Shown here: positions 10,161 through 21,831 of the stretch, in pieces
Layout: every line of letters starts with the position of its first letter
Position numbering within the stretch: position 1 is the first letter of the stretch
Source of the DNA: Hypoxylon rubiginosum
Lineage: Eukaryota > Ascomycota > Sordariomycetes > Xylariales > Hypoxylaceae
NCBI GenBank assembly: GCA_902806565.1
Contig: CADCXA010000037.1
Location: 558,001-622,000 of the forward strand
Length of the DNA: 64,000 nt
Reading direction: 5' to 3'
The notes under the pieces: generated by a model
Told to the model about the DNA's origin: nothing
What the model saw: only the letters and a program-made list of their open reading frames with translations
Database searches by the model: none
Position numbers and translations under genes: made by a program

Positions 10161-11678
10161 GGCTAATGCTGTCTAATAAATCAATGCTAAGTCGAGGTAT
10201 TAAATCTATAAAATTTCAAGGGTCACGAGGGGGGATATTGTCAGGTGTTTATACTCTCACAGAATTGCTACTATATAGATGAGTTAGTAGTGTTAGTAAT
10301 CTATCTACTACGCAGATGCCGTAGTGGCAATCCGAAAGCGCCGAAATGGCATCATTAGAACGAATTAGAACCTTACTAAGGATTGCGTGCTTGGGTTCAG
10401 GATAGGGCAGACAATCCCGATCGTCTCCCGAACCGTCGTATTTATAAGCGGGGAAATATATACCCCAAAGCTCTTAACGAAATCAGCAGCACTGAGAAAA
10501 TCTAACACCTAACTCCTAACTCCCTCGGTTTGTAGTATACTTGTATGTTTCTTCTAATAATATCTAAATTCATTGATCTGTGATTATGCTAGAAGGTTTC
10601 GTAGTGTCTCGACTCAGTTTCATGTGCGACAAAGCTCTTAAACTGACCTAATGGCTGATATCCATACTATATACCATGTATGTGTAATCCAATGTAATTA
10701 CTATCAAGTAGTTTATACCTGAATCGTGCTATGGTCTAAGCTGTCTAGATGTTCTGTTCGCTGATGTGACTTCGCCAGGAGGTAGTCAATAGTTCTAATT
10801 GACGTTCTTGACACAGAAGAAGTTGTCTGGCTGTCTAGTCTAGGAACAAAGAGCAAATTATACGCATGCTTTGAGAATAGCAGTTAAAAGGATAGGATAC
10901 AGGATAATTCAAAATAGGGGGAGACATCGGTCCACATTGTGTAACCTGTATACTTGACTAACAGGCAATGCCAAAAGCATTAGACTAACTCATGGGTTTA
11001 GCCATAGCCACAAAACCAACAATTATGTATTGTTTCTACTAATAGTATAATAGGTATAATATTATGTGCTTGCACTTATCCTTTGTGCACCTATTAAAGT
11101 CGAATCTTTAGTTGTATACCTGGGTATCTATCTACCTACCTAGGTCTTTAACCGTACACTCTCCATCGAACACTGTACTTCCACCTAGGCCAAGTAATAA
11201 AGCAAAGAAGCAAGTTGGTCATTTGCTCATGCTGTCTTATGTGTTAATGTTAGTAATATCATAATGCTGTTTACAGTAACGGAGCTAGCCCTTGAGCTGG
11301 CCTGTCGATGGATGATGATCGTGATTTAACTCATGCTCGTAATATTTACAATACTACTATATACTCTTGGCCTTGCCTTAAATCCTTACTTAGAATAAGC
11401 GGTGATGGAGTTTCTAAAGGGCGCCATGTCATCCATGTCACTTATGTCCTACGTATTCCGGCGGGATACACCGTGTCTAACCGGCACTGTGAAGACTGTG
11501 CTCTAAATCTCGCTATAATAATATCCTCATCGACCCACAATTATGGCGCCGTTAGAACGCCCATAAAATATCAGTTGCCTCCTCACCGTCGTCTTTACAA
11601 TGAACACATTTTACATCGTCTCTCCTTTCTCCTCGCTTACTCCTACCTACTCAAGAAATTCGAAAGCTTAGATACAAC
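10161..11678. other. AT-rich divergent spacer between the oxidoreductase and CAF16
   Basis: About 1.5 kb of AT-rich sequence separates two GC-rich divergent genes. The frame at 11308-11721 (+) overlaps the CAF16 start and has no motif. A TACC/GGTA run with the near-palindrome ACCTAGGT lies at 11130-11145. It presumably contains both promoters, but I cannot define elements. Confidence 0.55.
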
Positions 11679-11796
11679 ATGGCGCCCCCTGGACCCCCCG
11701 AGATCGGCGTCAAGAACCTGACGTACACGTTCCCGGACTGCCGGACGGGGATCCGGGGCGTGTCGCTCGACGTCCCGGCGCGCAGCCGGACGCTGC

Positions 11797-11827
<31 letters not shown>

Positions 11828-12536
11828 GCTGCTGCGGCTGCTGGCGGGCAAGCGGCTGGCGCCCGGCGGCACCATCAGCGTGTCGGGGGTGGACCCGTTC
11901 AAGGACGGGCTCGAGGGCGTCACGTACCTCGGGCTCGAGTGGGTGCTGAACCCGATCGTGCGCACCGACATCGGCGTCGCCGAGCTCCTGCGCTCCGTCG
12001 GCGGCGACGCGTACCCGGCGCGCCGCGACGAGCTCGTCGGCGTCCTGGACATCGACGTCGCCTGGCGCATGCACGCCGTCAGCGACGGCGAGCGCCGCCG
12101 CGTCCAGCTCGCCATGGGCCTCGTCCGCCCCTGGACCGTGCTCCTGCTCGACGAGATCACCGTCGACCTCGACGTCCTCAGCCGCGCCGAGTTTTTGGGG
12201 TGGCTCAAGCGCGAGACCGAGGCCCGCGAGTGCACCGTCGTCTACGCCACCCACATCCTCGACAACCTCGCCGGCTGGCCCACCCACCTCGTCCACATGC
12301 ACCTCGGCACGGTGCGCGAGTGGGGGCCCGCCGAGGACTTCCTCGGCGCCGCGGAGGCGGCCGGCGGGTTGAACACGGGGAACAGCCGCCTCGGCGAGCT
12401 GGTCCTCGGCTGGCTGCGGACCGACCTGAAGGAGCGGGGTCCCCGGAACCAGCACAAGATGGGCACCGAGGGCCTCACGTACGCGCAGGGCGGCCTTGGC
12501 GGCTACGGGCTCGAGAGCGGCGAGGGGCGGAAGTAA
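11679..12536 (+). CDS. CAF16: CAF16-type ABC ATPase (soluble, single nucleotide-binding domain)
   Basis: The protein is 285 aa from one exon, with an ABC domain and no membrane segments. The Walker A motif GANGAGKTT is at 42-50, the signature is SDGERRR at about 135-141 in place of LSGGQ, Walker B is VLLLDEI at 154-160 followed by TVDLD, and the switch His is in ATHILD at about 192. The SDGE-type signature and the short glycine-rich tail are features of the Caf16 group, known in yeast as a CCR4-NOT-associated ATPase. A role in transcription or mRNA regulation is inferred from the family only. The start codon context is AACATGGCG. The gene is very GC-rich, so long antisense and frame-shifted frames (11643-12605 minus, 11939-12643 plus) appear, but only this frame carries the motifs. 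The divergent neighbour is the AsaB-like gene. Confidence 0.93.
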
Positions 12537-13035
12537 AGCGTTGCCAGGAGGAAATCCTTTTTTACGACTTAGGAGGAACGAACAGGGACGGGGATAGCAT
12601 CTCATTCTACCGGGTACCTACATGTACCTACCTACCTACTTAGGTACGATTCTTTGGAATAGGGGTGTAGGTGCACTTAACTTGCATGGGGTATGGCGTT
12701 ACTTCAACATCGCAGCCGGGGGATAACGCAGGCCAACAGGCATTTATGACGGCTAAGGGGCGTTTGGGAACGGAATGAACTGGCACCTGAAGTGAAGACT
12801 TTCTGGCTGCATTTAGAGGCCGATACGTTATTTGAGATACCCTTTCAACAGGTTAGACCTAGAACATTGCTAGGAAATTAAAAAGAGTTGGTCGAAACGC
12901 AAGGTTCGTATGACCATGGCTATTTTTGGCCAAATTCTCAATTTCATTGTAATACGATGTGCAAGCACACGAAAAGAGCCAGCAAAAGGTCACTCAAGAG
13001 TGGCTGGATTGAGGCTGTTATATTCATCGTTGAGC
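12537..13035. other. Convergent 3' spacer between CAF16 and CENP-I genes
   Basis: These 0.5 kb hold the 3' UTRs of two convergent genes. TACC/GGTA steps lie at about 12613-12645. I see nothing coding in it. Confidence 0.6.
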
Positions 13036-15541
13036 TCAGCCTGTCATCATTGCTGACCTTCTCTTCATTACATTCGTCATCGTGTTGTACATCAGCTCCC
13101 CAACCCCAGCCATGCCCTTCTTCTCTAGGTAACTTAGCACACCAAGGCGATAATCATCCCAGCCTAACCTTAGGCCGTGGTTGTTGATTAGTGAATTAAG
13201 GCTGGCTCGAGTCACCGGACCTGCATGCCTAATGCCGAGCTTGTCCGAGCCTTGCTCTAGCTCTTCCTCTTCTAGCTCACGGAAGTACGAGATAGCCAAT
13301 AGACCCAGTACTGGCGAATAGGAGAGAGAAAACAGCATCGGAAGGGACGCGCCCATATTGAGGTCGTTGACGTAATAATTGAGGCTTTGGGAGAGTGATC
13401 TAGATACTAGACAACCGTGAGAGTTGACATCGGTGTTATTAAAGGCGCGCGAACGCCAGATGCAGTTGCAGATGTCCATGAGGAAGCCGTTGAATTCATT
13501 AATGTAAGTGGGGGTATATTCGGAACGGGACGTCGCCATGGCCTTTTGAAAACCTTGCTTGTACTTCGATAGTATGCCACAGAGTCGTGATAAAATACTC
13601 GGAGAGAGGCTGAAGTGCAAGATATACACTAACGGAGAGGGCGGGATCATTATCCGAGTATGATGCTGTAGTTTTGGGTTCGAAGCTAGGATGGCAGTTT
13701 CGTCGTAGAAATCCAAGATCCTTGAGTGCGTAGAAGCGGTCGGGGATGTCTGGGCTATAGTGAGACATAGATTGTTGACATGAGCCACTAAATCGGCAAC
13801 GATAGTCGACGCTTGTACCGACTTTTGCTCAAGTGATGCGAGGAAAATGGTCCAACGCCGAAGCAGGTTGGTATAGAACTCGAATAACTGCAATTGAGAA
13901 TTGATTGTGTTGTCGAGGATTTTGGCCTCGAGTGGTTGAAAGATACCAGTGAAGAGTTCTGGATGGCATTAGTATTAGAATCACACCCTGTATTGCTTTG
14001 CTTACCAGAGAAATTCACCAGTGGCATGTACGATAGTATGGTAAGTACAGAGTCTCGCCCGCTGTGGCCGTCCCATATTTTTAGGTACTCGTTAAAGAAG
14101 ATGAAGAATATCGGCGGAAAAGTCTGGAAAAGGGGTGGTTAGTAGTGCGTTCGCTCTGCAATGACAATGTCACAAACCTTGGTGCTTGAGACGTAAGTCT
14201 GCAGCATATCCAAGCCGTCGGCTGGATCAATCCCCGACTCTCCACTCATAAGGTCCTGACCATACGAGGATAACCAGTTGCTGGCCCTTCGATGAGCTTC
14301 TGCGTGTGGTTTTAAAGCTAGCAGCTTCTGCAGTAGCGGGTCGCCCAGAACTGCTATTAACTGATTTGGGAGCTCGATCCTCTCCAGGTTCTTCACGAAA
14401 CCATCAACACTTTCAATCTCCTCGAGCGTGACAGAGTTCTGATGACTGGTTAGTTCACGATGCCCCAACCAAAGGACTCTTGGGTACAAAGATGACAGAC
14501 CTCGGTAGCATTCGAAGTATGCACTTCTAATAGTAGGCCAGAGCTCTTACCGTTTGCTCCATTGCGAGCTACCCTGAACGCATCTAGTGGTCGTTCCGCT
14601 CTGTTTATGCTCCGGGCTGCATGATCCTGCTGGATCTCATCCAACCTCTCGCGCCATTGTGGATCGGGATGCTGTGCGAAATGAGCAATTTGGCATTATA
14701 GTTGAGGACCTGCAAAATACACACCTTGAAAGCAGACGCTTTGGCACGGGTTGCTTCTCCCACAATGATCTCGGGGTAATAGTCTTTGAATACTCGGAGT
14801 AGCCCGGTTACGGCAGGATCGTTCCCGGTTTGTCTAGACAGTGACAGGCTTGAAGAGTGTGAGTAATCATACGTAACAAGGTTTTGAAATGGGCTAACTC
14901 ACAGGTTTTGGATTCGGTAAGGCCGCACATGGCGACGCCGGGTGATGAGAGCTAGGAGGTGACACAACTGCTTCCTGCGACTATCAGCAACGTTTATCGA
15001 AGAGCAGTATACCGAGAACGTAGACAAACCTGATTGCAGCAGTATCAAGTAGGTTAAACAAGACTGAGTAAGCGCTAGACAGGACCGCCTGATTATCTAT
15101 GATATGATAGATCATGACGAGCCATTTTAAGAGCGCGCCTTGAATGGCAAGCGATGGCTTTAGTTTCCCATGCCCCAGGCAGCCAATTACCCTAATAACA
15201 ATATCATCGTCCACGGGAGTAGCCGGATATAGATTTCGCACGATATTTCCGAGATTTGCTTGGTCAAGGAAGCTCGGTATTGTGACCAGGTCTATGAGTT
15301 GGCCAAGATCCTCAGGGAGGAGTCCTTGATCATACAGCCATAGACTTAACTTTTCCACAGCCGGTTTCGCACTATCCCCACGCTGCTTCGCCGTCAAGTT
15401 AGATGCTTGAAAATGTTAGTGAATATCCATTATTTTAAATATAAATCATTAGGATGGACACCCACCTTGAACCACATCTGAAATGGCTTCCCGAACGTGT
15501 AGCGCATTGTAGTCGCCGGGATACTCTTGATGCCTCGACAT
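13036..15541 (-). CDS. mis6: Inner kinetochore protein CENP-I / Mis6
   Basis: I join eight exons on the minus strand: 15466-15541, 15030-15405, 14903-14974, 14725-14848, 14501-14671, 14178-14438, 14006-14123 and 13036-13958. They total 2121 nt, an in-frame 706 aa. Every join has GT-AG ends and restores the conserved reading. Mis6 signatures are LCHLLALITRRRHVRPYRIQ (exons 2-3), GLLRVFKDYYPEIIVG (exon 4), SVTLEEIESVDGF (exon 6), LFEFYTNLLRRW and GLRLGWDDYRLGVLSYLE (exon 8). The product belongs to the constitutive centromere-associated network and supports CENP-A loading and kinetochore assembly. It is all-helical, with no signal peptide or membrane segment. The start at 15541 is the first ATG in frame; the frame is also open a little upstream, so a further 5' exon is possible. 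Length agrees with fungal Mis6 proteins. Confidence 0.9.
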
Positions 15542-17872
15542 AGTCGCGCAATATTCGATATTGCGGTCTGGTAGAGATTCCTCATCTGACGCAAACGTTC
15601 TATAAAATATATTGTTGGTGTGTCAGGGTATTCAGTCTCGTGCGTCTTCCTGGCGCGTCGTTCAAGGTTGTTCAGGGCTTAGACGCGTTTTTGCGCTTTT
15701 ACGAAAGACAACTGGATTGGGCAGAGGGAATGGTGTGGGGTAAGAATTATTAGAGCCTTTGCGGTACCTGAAGGTAACAGCGAACAGCCGCTAACCAGGT
15801 ACGTACTCCTAGGTACCTGTGTTGGTACAGCGTCTGGGTACAGGGAGGTACAGCGTTAGGTAAGCTAAGACGCTAGGAACGCGTCGCGTACCTAACAACT
15901 TCCCTTTTCTCTTTCTCACTTTGCTAGTTGTCTTACACCATTTTCTAAATCGGGAACTTGGAGTAGCCGTGATTGGATAGACCATCTATCTACTCTTACA
16001 GCGAGATGGGTCCTTTATTATGCAGCAGTGCCTACTTCGGATTATGGTTGTACAAGGAAAGCCTGCCAGTTGGTTCTAGCGCCAACGCCAACACCGACTC
16101 TTTAACCTCTACAGATAGTGTTGGATTAAGGAATATACGACATGATATGTGCGACCTCTTCCGATGCCCCTATCCGAACTTATTTCTGCATTTCTGACTC
16201 ATGAGAGATGATTGTCTAGTAATCCGTGGATCCCAATTCTAGCCGTGAACCCATTAATCATGCCAAATTCACTTCACCAGGTATATTCCCCTCCGTTATT
16301 TCGCATCAGAATAGGTCTAGGTACGAAAGTATACCCTCGACATACAAGCCAAGGATTTCCCAGGCCAAGCTTGATAGCTTCCAGTTGGATATGTTAATCA
16401 TGGGCGCCGATCTTCTCAACATGCCTGATGATAGTCTACGCCGTACTTCGTAGAAGTAGAGACATGACGAAGATCCGAGTTCGTATAACCCAAAGGCCCT
16501 TCGTCATACTCTACTAAGCGTCTTCCAACGATCTACATGAAAGTTGTATCGTGAACTATGCAGCGGTAGGTATGCTTCACACCTAGCTAACTAGCTGAAG
16601 TTGCCGTTGGTTCCGTGAGTATAGTACTTCTAGATTTCTCGTCTGCTTTAGTAAGGATAACGTGAACATGTGGATACCTATGAGATGATTGTCTAGTTAC
16701 AGAGTTTGGTACGTGGTGCCACTAACATCACCTATCCTCCATCTCACGTTTTGTTAGCACCTGAGTAACCACACCGGTTGTCATACCTTTCCCGTGGATC
16801 ATTAGCCACGCACACGAAAGTTATAAGCCGATGATAGAGGGGGGCAATGGTAGGGGGTGCCGTCGGTCTGAATAGCGGTGGGGACTGTTCCGAGCTGTTC
16901 AAAGAGATACTAGCTGCAACGACATCTGACCTCCTTTTTTCTTCCTTTTTCCAAGAAGCCACTACGCCCAGACAACCTAGGAAACGAACACGACGAACGA
17001 GACGAGCATGTTATGCAAAATGGCTCGTAGGTTAAGTACTGATATAGAGTATGTGAAACCACCCCTCTGGATAGGCTATTGTCTCTTATAAGCAGTTTAA
17101 CAGATTGTGTAGCTAGAAAATGAGACTGCATATATCCTAATGGAGAAAGAGCTGGGTAAGGTAATAGCCATTGCTCTCCGTCATTGGTCGGACTTCTTGA
17201 ATCTTTCCGATTCTTACCAAGTGGCGTCTAGTACGGGTACTGTGGGAAGTTTCGGGACCGACAGTACCAAGGTTATAGAGACTGGAGGTAACCAGGTGCG
17301 CTGGGGTACGCAACAAAGGTTAGACAGTAACACAAGCGAAGGTAGGACAAATCAGGAAATATGTCATTCCTTCGCGCGGCTAGAAGCCAGAAGTATGTAC
17401 CTGTGGTTTACTGTTACGGCTGCAGATCAGCATGCTGTAGCGTGTTCAGAATCCGTACGGTCTTACAAGCGCCGCGGCAGATGACACGAGCGAATCACGG
17501 TTATAAGAGTTACTTAACCCTAAGGTGGTAACTCCGCAGAAACGTGCCCATTAGATGCGACGTCGTATATGTAGTGTTCTTTGGGGAAGGCGGAGAGTTT
17601 TCGACGAGAGGCGAGGCGAGGCGAAGTCAACTCGCGATAAAGCACCCGAGGGCGCTTGAATGGTAGTGGAATATGGAACGATGTTGGCTGGTAGCAATGT
17701 GCCCATCACCATGTGCTTTTCAAGGGTTTCACAACATTGTTAAAAGGTGAGGGTTGTCTGGTTTTGTGCAGCAGCAGCAGAATTCGGTGGGTCTAGGTAG
17801 GAGATACGTTTATGTGTTTATGGGTTTATGGGATGTAGCCCTAAAGGCGGGAAGGGGAACGCTAAAACATCC

Positions 17873-17890
17873 TTGCAGAAGTTGCAGAAG
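17873..17890. repeat. 9-bp tandem repeat (TTGCAGAAG x2 plus a third degenerate copy)
   Basis: Two perfect units are followed by TTGCAGGAG. It lies in non-coding DNA. Confidence 0.8.
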
Positions 17891-18612
17891 TTGCAGGAGA
17901 TGCAGAAGAGAGCGACTCCACCTGCGCACCTTGGACAGGTATTCGAATTACCTATTTTGGTAAGTACACGTTTTCCCCTTGGCAGGTACCCGTCTACGAA
18001 GGACCTATCCGTTGGGGGGACCCTGTACAAAATATATGGCAGCAAGGCAAGCAAGGCAAGCAGGGCAAGAGCAGGGCAGGGCCAGGGTCCTCGACATTCC
18101 CGTCATGTAAGTAAAGCCGGACGGAACTTTCTCCGGTTCTTCCACTTGAATGAGGTCTGGTTCCATCGAGGTCCTCCTGCGAGAACCGTAGGGGCCACCA
18201 GGTTCCGATGCCAGGCACTTCAAGCAAGTCGAATTCAACCTTGGAAAAGCACCCCTGGGATCTCCAACGCCTATCATCTTCAGCCTGTTGCATTGCATGT
18301 GCCACCAACTAACTGCTCTGCTGCTCTGCTGCTCCTAATAGACACCGCTCTGTAAGAAGAGCTTCCCAATCGCTCACTCCGCTAAAGAGGTCATGGTCAT
18401 GGTCATGCTTCAACATGCAGCCAGACGCATTGCGCATTACGCATTACACGCGCATATTCTTCGGCGAGCTCATGCCCGTCGAATTCGCGGTTCCAAGTTC
18501 CTGCTAGGATGTTACGCATATTATCTGCTTTAACGCTTGTGCAACCTGAGACTCTTGAGTCCTAAAGTATGGTCGTCATGATGTCGCAAAAAAAGCCGAC
18601 GACACACAAAAC

Positions 18613-18659
18613 ACCATACATATACATACATACGTACATACGTACATATACACATACAT
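18613..18659. repeat. CATA/CGTA-type microsatellite
   Basis: A run of CATA, TACA and CGTA steps extends over about 47 bp. Similar runs occur at about 49551-49612 and 53620-53651, all in non-coding DNA. Confidence 0.8.
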
Positions 18660-19070
18660 GGGATATTATCGCCCAATGTTACCCCCCACACACATAACTG
18701 GCCCTATTATCAGTCTACTGCCCGCTATCCAAGCATCGCTAGAATTCTTGAGGTGCCGGACATTGCAAAAAGATTGAGGGTAACGCACCCCAACATAAAA
18801 CCATACGCCTGCGCATGCGACTCCAGGGGCGTGCGATTGGACTCGTAGCTACAAAAGCTTGAGCGGCATATGTCGTGCTCTTCTACATGGCCTTGCGCTG
18901 GCTCTTCCAAGCATAGTGCCTGACCCTTCTTCAGTTTTGCGTTACCCATTTTGCAGCGGGAAGGGCAGATTCGACTCAGTATTTGCTATTATTAATCGCT
19001 AATAAATAAAGCCAGTGATATTCCAGGTCAGTAAGCGTCTCTGCTCACCTACATCATTTTTCATATCGTT

Positions 19071-19094
19071 GCTGCTGCTGCTGCTGCTGCTGCT
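19071..19094. repeat. (GCT)8 trinucleotide repeat
   Basis: Eight perfect GCT units lie outside any supported gene. The frames crossing it (minus 18999-19184 as poly-Ser, plus 19015-19209 as poly-Leu) are produced by the repeat itself. Confidence 0.9.
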
Positions 19095-19961
19095 ATGTCG
19101 TTGCATGTGTCTCACGCTGATATTCTTCAGTAGCGCATCGCAAGGTACAACGGCCAATCCCACACTAAGAAAATCAAGCGGCATCGCTGTCAGCTTCCTC
19201 TCATCCTAGGAGCTAGAGCGGAGACTAGTGGAACTGCGGATTTCACCGTCAGCTACATACTTTGTATTGATGAACGGTCGGATACCCGGAAATCGGCCTT
19301 TAATTTGGTTTATTGGTTCCGAGGTACGTTATAGTTCATCTGTCTATTACCTATAACACCTACACCAAGACAGCTGGACGGCCAGGTATAGGAAGCCGCA
19401 CCTAGATCCGGCAAAGACTGGCGGATCTACCCTGTGACGGAGGTTGCTTACTTATCGCATAAACCTGTAGGACCCATCGTTGTTTATACCCTGGCCTTAG
19501 TTTAGTAGGTACGCTACTTATCTTGAAGGAGCTTGTCCTCAGTTCTTACAACTACCTGCTATTCGGCGCGTTATCCTAGTCCGTTGCCTAACCCTTAGAC
19601 TTCCCAGCTGAGAGATCCTAACTGCTTTAACCCCGGCATAAAATAGAGCAGCGCCACATTCCTTCCTACACATCGGGCCACTGTGGAACGTTTCATCCGC
19701 CACAAAGCCTCCCAGCTATTGTCTTCTAGAACCTAGTATAGGATAGCCCTGGCGGCTTGCTTGATGATGCTTATGTCATAAAGTTGGCATTTCGGTGAGA
19801 CTGGTGAGTAATTTTGGAACGAACTTGCTGACGAACTCTATGCGAATGCATATTCCCTTCAAATGGTTCCCGCTTTTGACTAGGGCTAACATATATAGCC
19901 TAGGAGTACCCAAATTTCATGGGGGATGAAGCGCATAATAGGCATTTGGTAGCTCTGAGAA

Positions 19962-21831
19962 ATGCTTCCCGGTCAGCCTGCCACCACGTCCGGACACCGA
20001 GGAGGCTCACGTAGGTCTCAGGTGACCCTCGTTAGGGATCACCAGGTCAGTAGCTATAGCATCTTATAGCATCTTATCACGGTTTCCGAGCTGAGTTGTT
20101 GAGGGGGTGATGCCCGAGAGACGAGATGGGTTGAGCATTATCGCGTCCTAGTCCGCCCCAACGACTCTTAGCCTCCCGAATAAAGTAGTACTAACATAGA
20201 AGTGTGAAATATAGGCTTGCATCCCCCTTACCAGGATACTAGGCGATGGTGACATTGTCGTTCTTCTCACACCGGTTGTTCAACCTGCTCAACCAGATGG
20301 TGCAAGCGGCAACGACCCGTTCGAGCCATTTGGTCGGGCTTTGGCCACGAGACATCCATGGATTCGACATGTTCCGTACACCTCTCGGAACAAGATAACG
20401 AGCACGCATGCCGGCTTCATTAAGAGAGCTAAAATTGTCGTCTTTGTTATCTCCGGTCCACCAAGTCCCGGCCAGGCGTCACAAGTTGAGATTGGCCTTA
20501 TGGCCCAAATGGTGGGAGAGGAGCGGCCGCAAATCATTGTGGCGTGTCAGAATGTGCATGATCTTGGCTTGATGGAAGCAAATTTTCCCACTATTGTCCA
20601 GCTTCCCGGATATCTACCGTCTGATTTACAGGCGGCAGCAGCAGTCCTATTCGGCGAAGCCACGACGACGGCCACTGCTGGTCTAGATGTGCAATCATTG
20701 ATGATAGAGCCGAAATTCTGGCCCCCGGAGAATTGGGATGGGCTTGACGTGGGCCCCGTTCATGAGCTTTGGAACCAATGTCTACCAGATCATTTTCACT
20801 TGGACAAGTTTCCCCTACGAACTTTACTTCAACGAGACGGCTACGCGATGCACTTCGTCGTGAAGCTACCCGACACTCGCGAAGTTGTAGGGTTCTGTGC
20901 GACTTACACTACATTTGTCGATAGAGAAGGCGAGAGGCTGATTGGATCACTGGCTCTCATCATTGTCAAGCCCGCATATCGACACAGAGGGATAGGGCTT
21001 AGCTTGTACGAGCACGCTCTTAAACAGCTAAAGAGGATACGCGGGGTGGATCGTATACAGCTAGGTTCTACGTTCCCTCGCCTCTTAAGCGGAATACCTG
21101 CCGGAAGTTCCTCCGAGAGTTGGTTCCAGAGGCGGGGCTGGCAAATGGATGGTCAGGGTCCAGGTCGTGGTCAAGATATTTGCGATTGGATCTTGAAAAT
21201 TGATGACTGGCCGAGTGGTGGGTTATCAGCTTCCTCTGGGCTGACTTTTCGACAAGGCACATTCGACGACTTTAACTTGATCGCAGACTTCGTAGAAAAG
21301 GAGTCCGCCCGCAGAGACTATACGGGTTGGTATGATCAGTATATGAATCTCGCACACGACGGCCGCATCAGTGATATTATTCTCGGGTTGGAACGGTCAG
21401 AAATCGTTGCCTCCGCCTTAATATACACACCACATGAAGTCAGCTCATTAGCACGAGACCTCCCTTGGGCGCGGACTATTGGATCTGATGTGGGGGGTGT
21501 AGCATGCATCTGCATTGCGGGTTCGTAACAACCCAAAGTTGTCAAAGTCGTTCCGATATGATAAACTAACCCGGTGCTTTAGATGATAATCCCGCAATGA
21601 CGACTTCCAAGGACACTGTTATGATCAGACTACTTGATGCTTGTGTCACTGTACTCAGAGAGCAAGGAATGAAACGGGTGTTTCTCGACGCTGTTAGAGG
21701 TGGCTATGAAGGATTTCAGTCGATGGGTAAGCACTAATCTCCAACTGCGACCAATTCCCCATACTGACATTTATTCTATCAAAGGCTTCCAAAAGTGGGC
21801 GATATACAGAGATCTATGGCAAAAGGTCTAA
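19962..21831 (+). CDS. 5'-truncated GH3 beta-N-acetylglucosaminidase-GNAT fusion (C-terminal GH3 part plus GNAT)
   Basis: I join exons 19962-20045, 20215-21520, 21583-21726 and 21785-21831 into an in-frame 526 aa. Intron 1 has a GTCAGT donor and a CTAAC branch point before ATATAG; the joins read VTLVRDHQ-ACIPLTRILGD and ICIA-DDNPAMTTSKD. The first about 180 residues match the C-terminal (alpha/beta sandwich) part of fungal GH3 N-acetylglucosaminidases (IVVLLTPVV, HVPYT, GFIKRAKIVVFVISGPP). A GNAT domain follows with the acetyl-CoA loop YRHRGIG (near residue 255), and a second GNAT-like segment closes the protein (FLDAVRGGYEGFQSMGF). Full-length relatives are about 850-950 aa, and the catalytic TIM barrel with its nucleophile is absent upstream. 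It cannot act as a hydrolase. It may be a decaying pseudogene or survive as an acetyltransferase-like protein; the long open frame favours recent loss or continued use. The start at 19962 is only the first in-frame ATG. Confidence 0.7.
20055..20074. repeat. 10-bp tandem duplication inside intron 1 of the GH3-GNAT gene
   Basis: The unit TATAGCATCT occurs twice in tandem plus 3 nt of a third. It lengthens a 169-nt intron, long for this window, and lies well away from the branch point. Confidence 0.75.

Larger units (their letters stand above)
15542..19961. other. Gene-free region of about 4.4 kb with degenerate short repeats
   Basis: No frame on either strand has a motif. The stretch contains a TTGCAGAAG repeat (17873-17890), a GGCAAGCA-type repeat (about 18038-18090), a CATA/CGTA microsatellite (18613-18659), a (GCT)8 run (19071-19094) and several CCTAGG half-palindromes. 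The 114-codon frame at 17140-17484 (+) is the longest clean one but looks random. The catalytic half of the GH3 gene downstream would be expected in 18.3-19.9 kb, and I could not find it there. Confidence 0.55.

Noticed and set aside
11643..12605. A 320-codon minus-strand frame across the CAF16 gene
   Set aside because: It arises from the extreme GC bias, which removes stops from the antisense strand. It has repetitive Ala/Arg/Val/Asp composition and no motif, while the plus frame carries all ABC motifs.
11939..12643. A 234-codon plus-strand frame shifted within CAF16
   Set aside because: It is Arg/Pro/His-rich out-of-frame translation of GC-rich codons and overlaps the real frame.
17140..17484. 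A 114-codon plus frame in the 15.5-20 kb desert
   Set aside because: It has no motif, no splice context and random composition. A resemblance of the following 17510-17560 segment to rRNA (ACCCTAAGG) did not extend beyond a few bases.
20341..21528. A 395-aa stand-alone acetyltransferase starting at TTG
   Set aside because: The first codon is TTG inside a continuing GH3 reading frame (IVVLLTPVV upstream), and the frame runs into an intron at 21521. The four-exon model explains it better.
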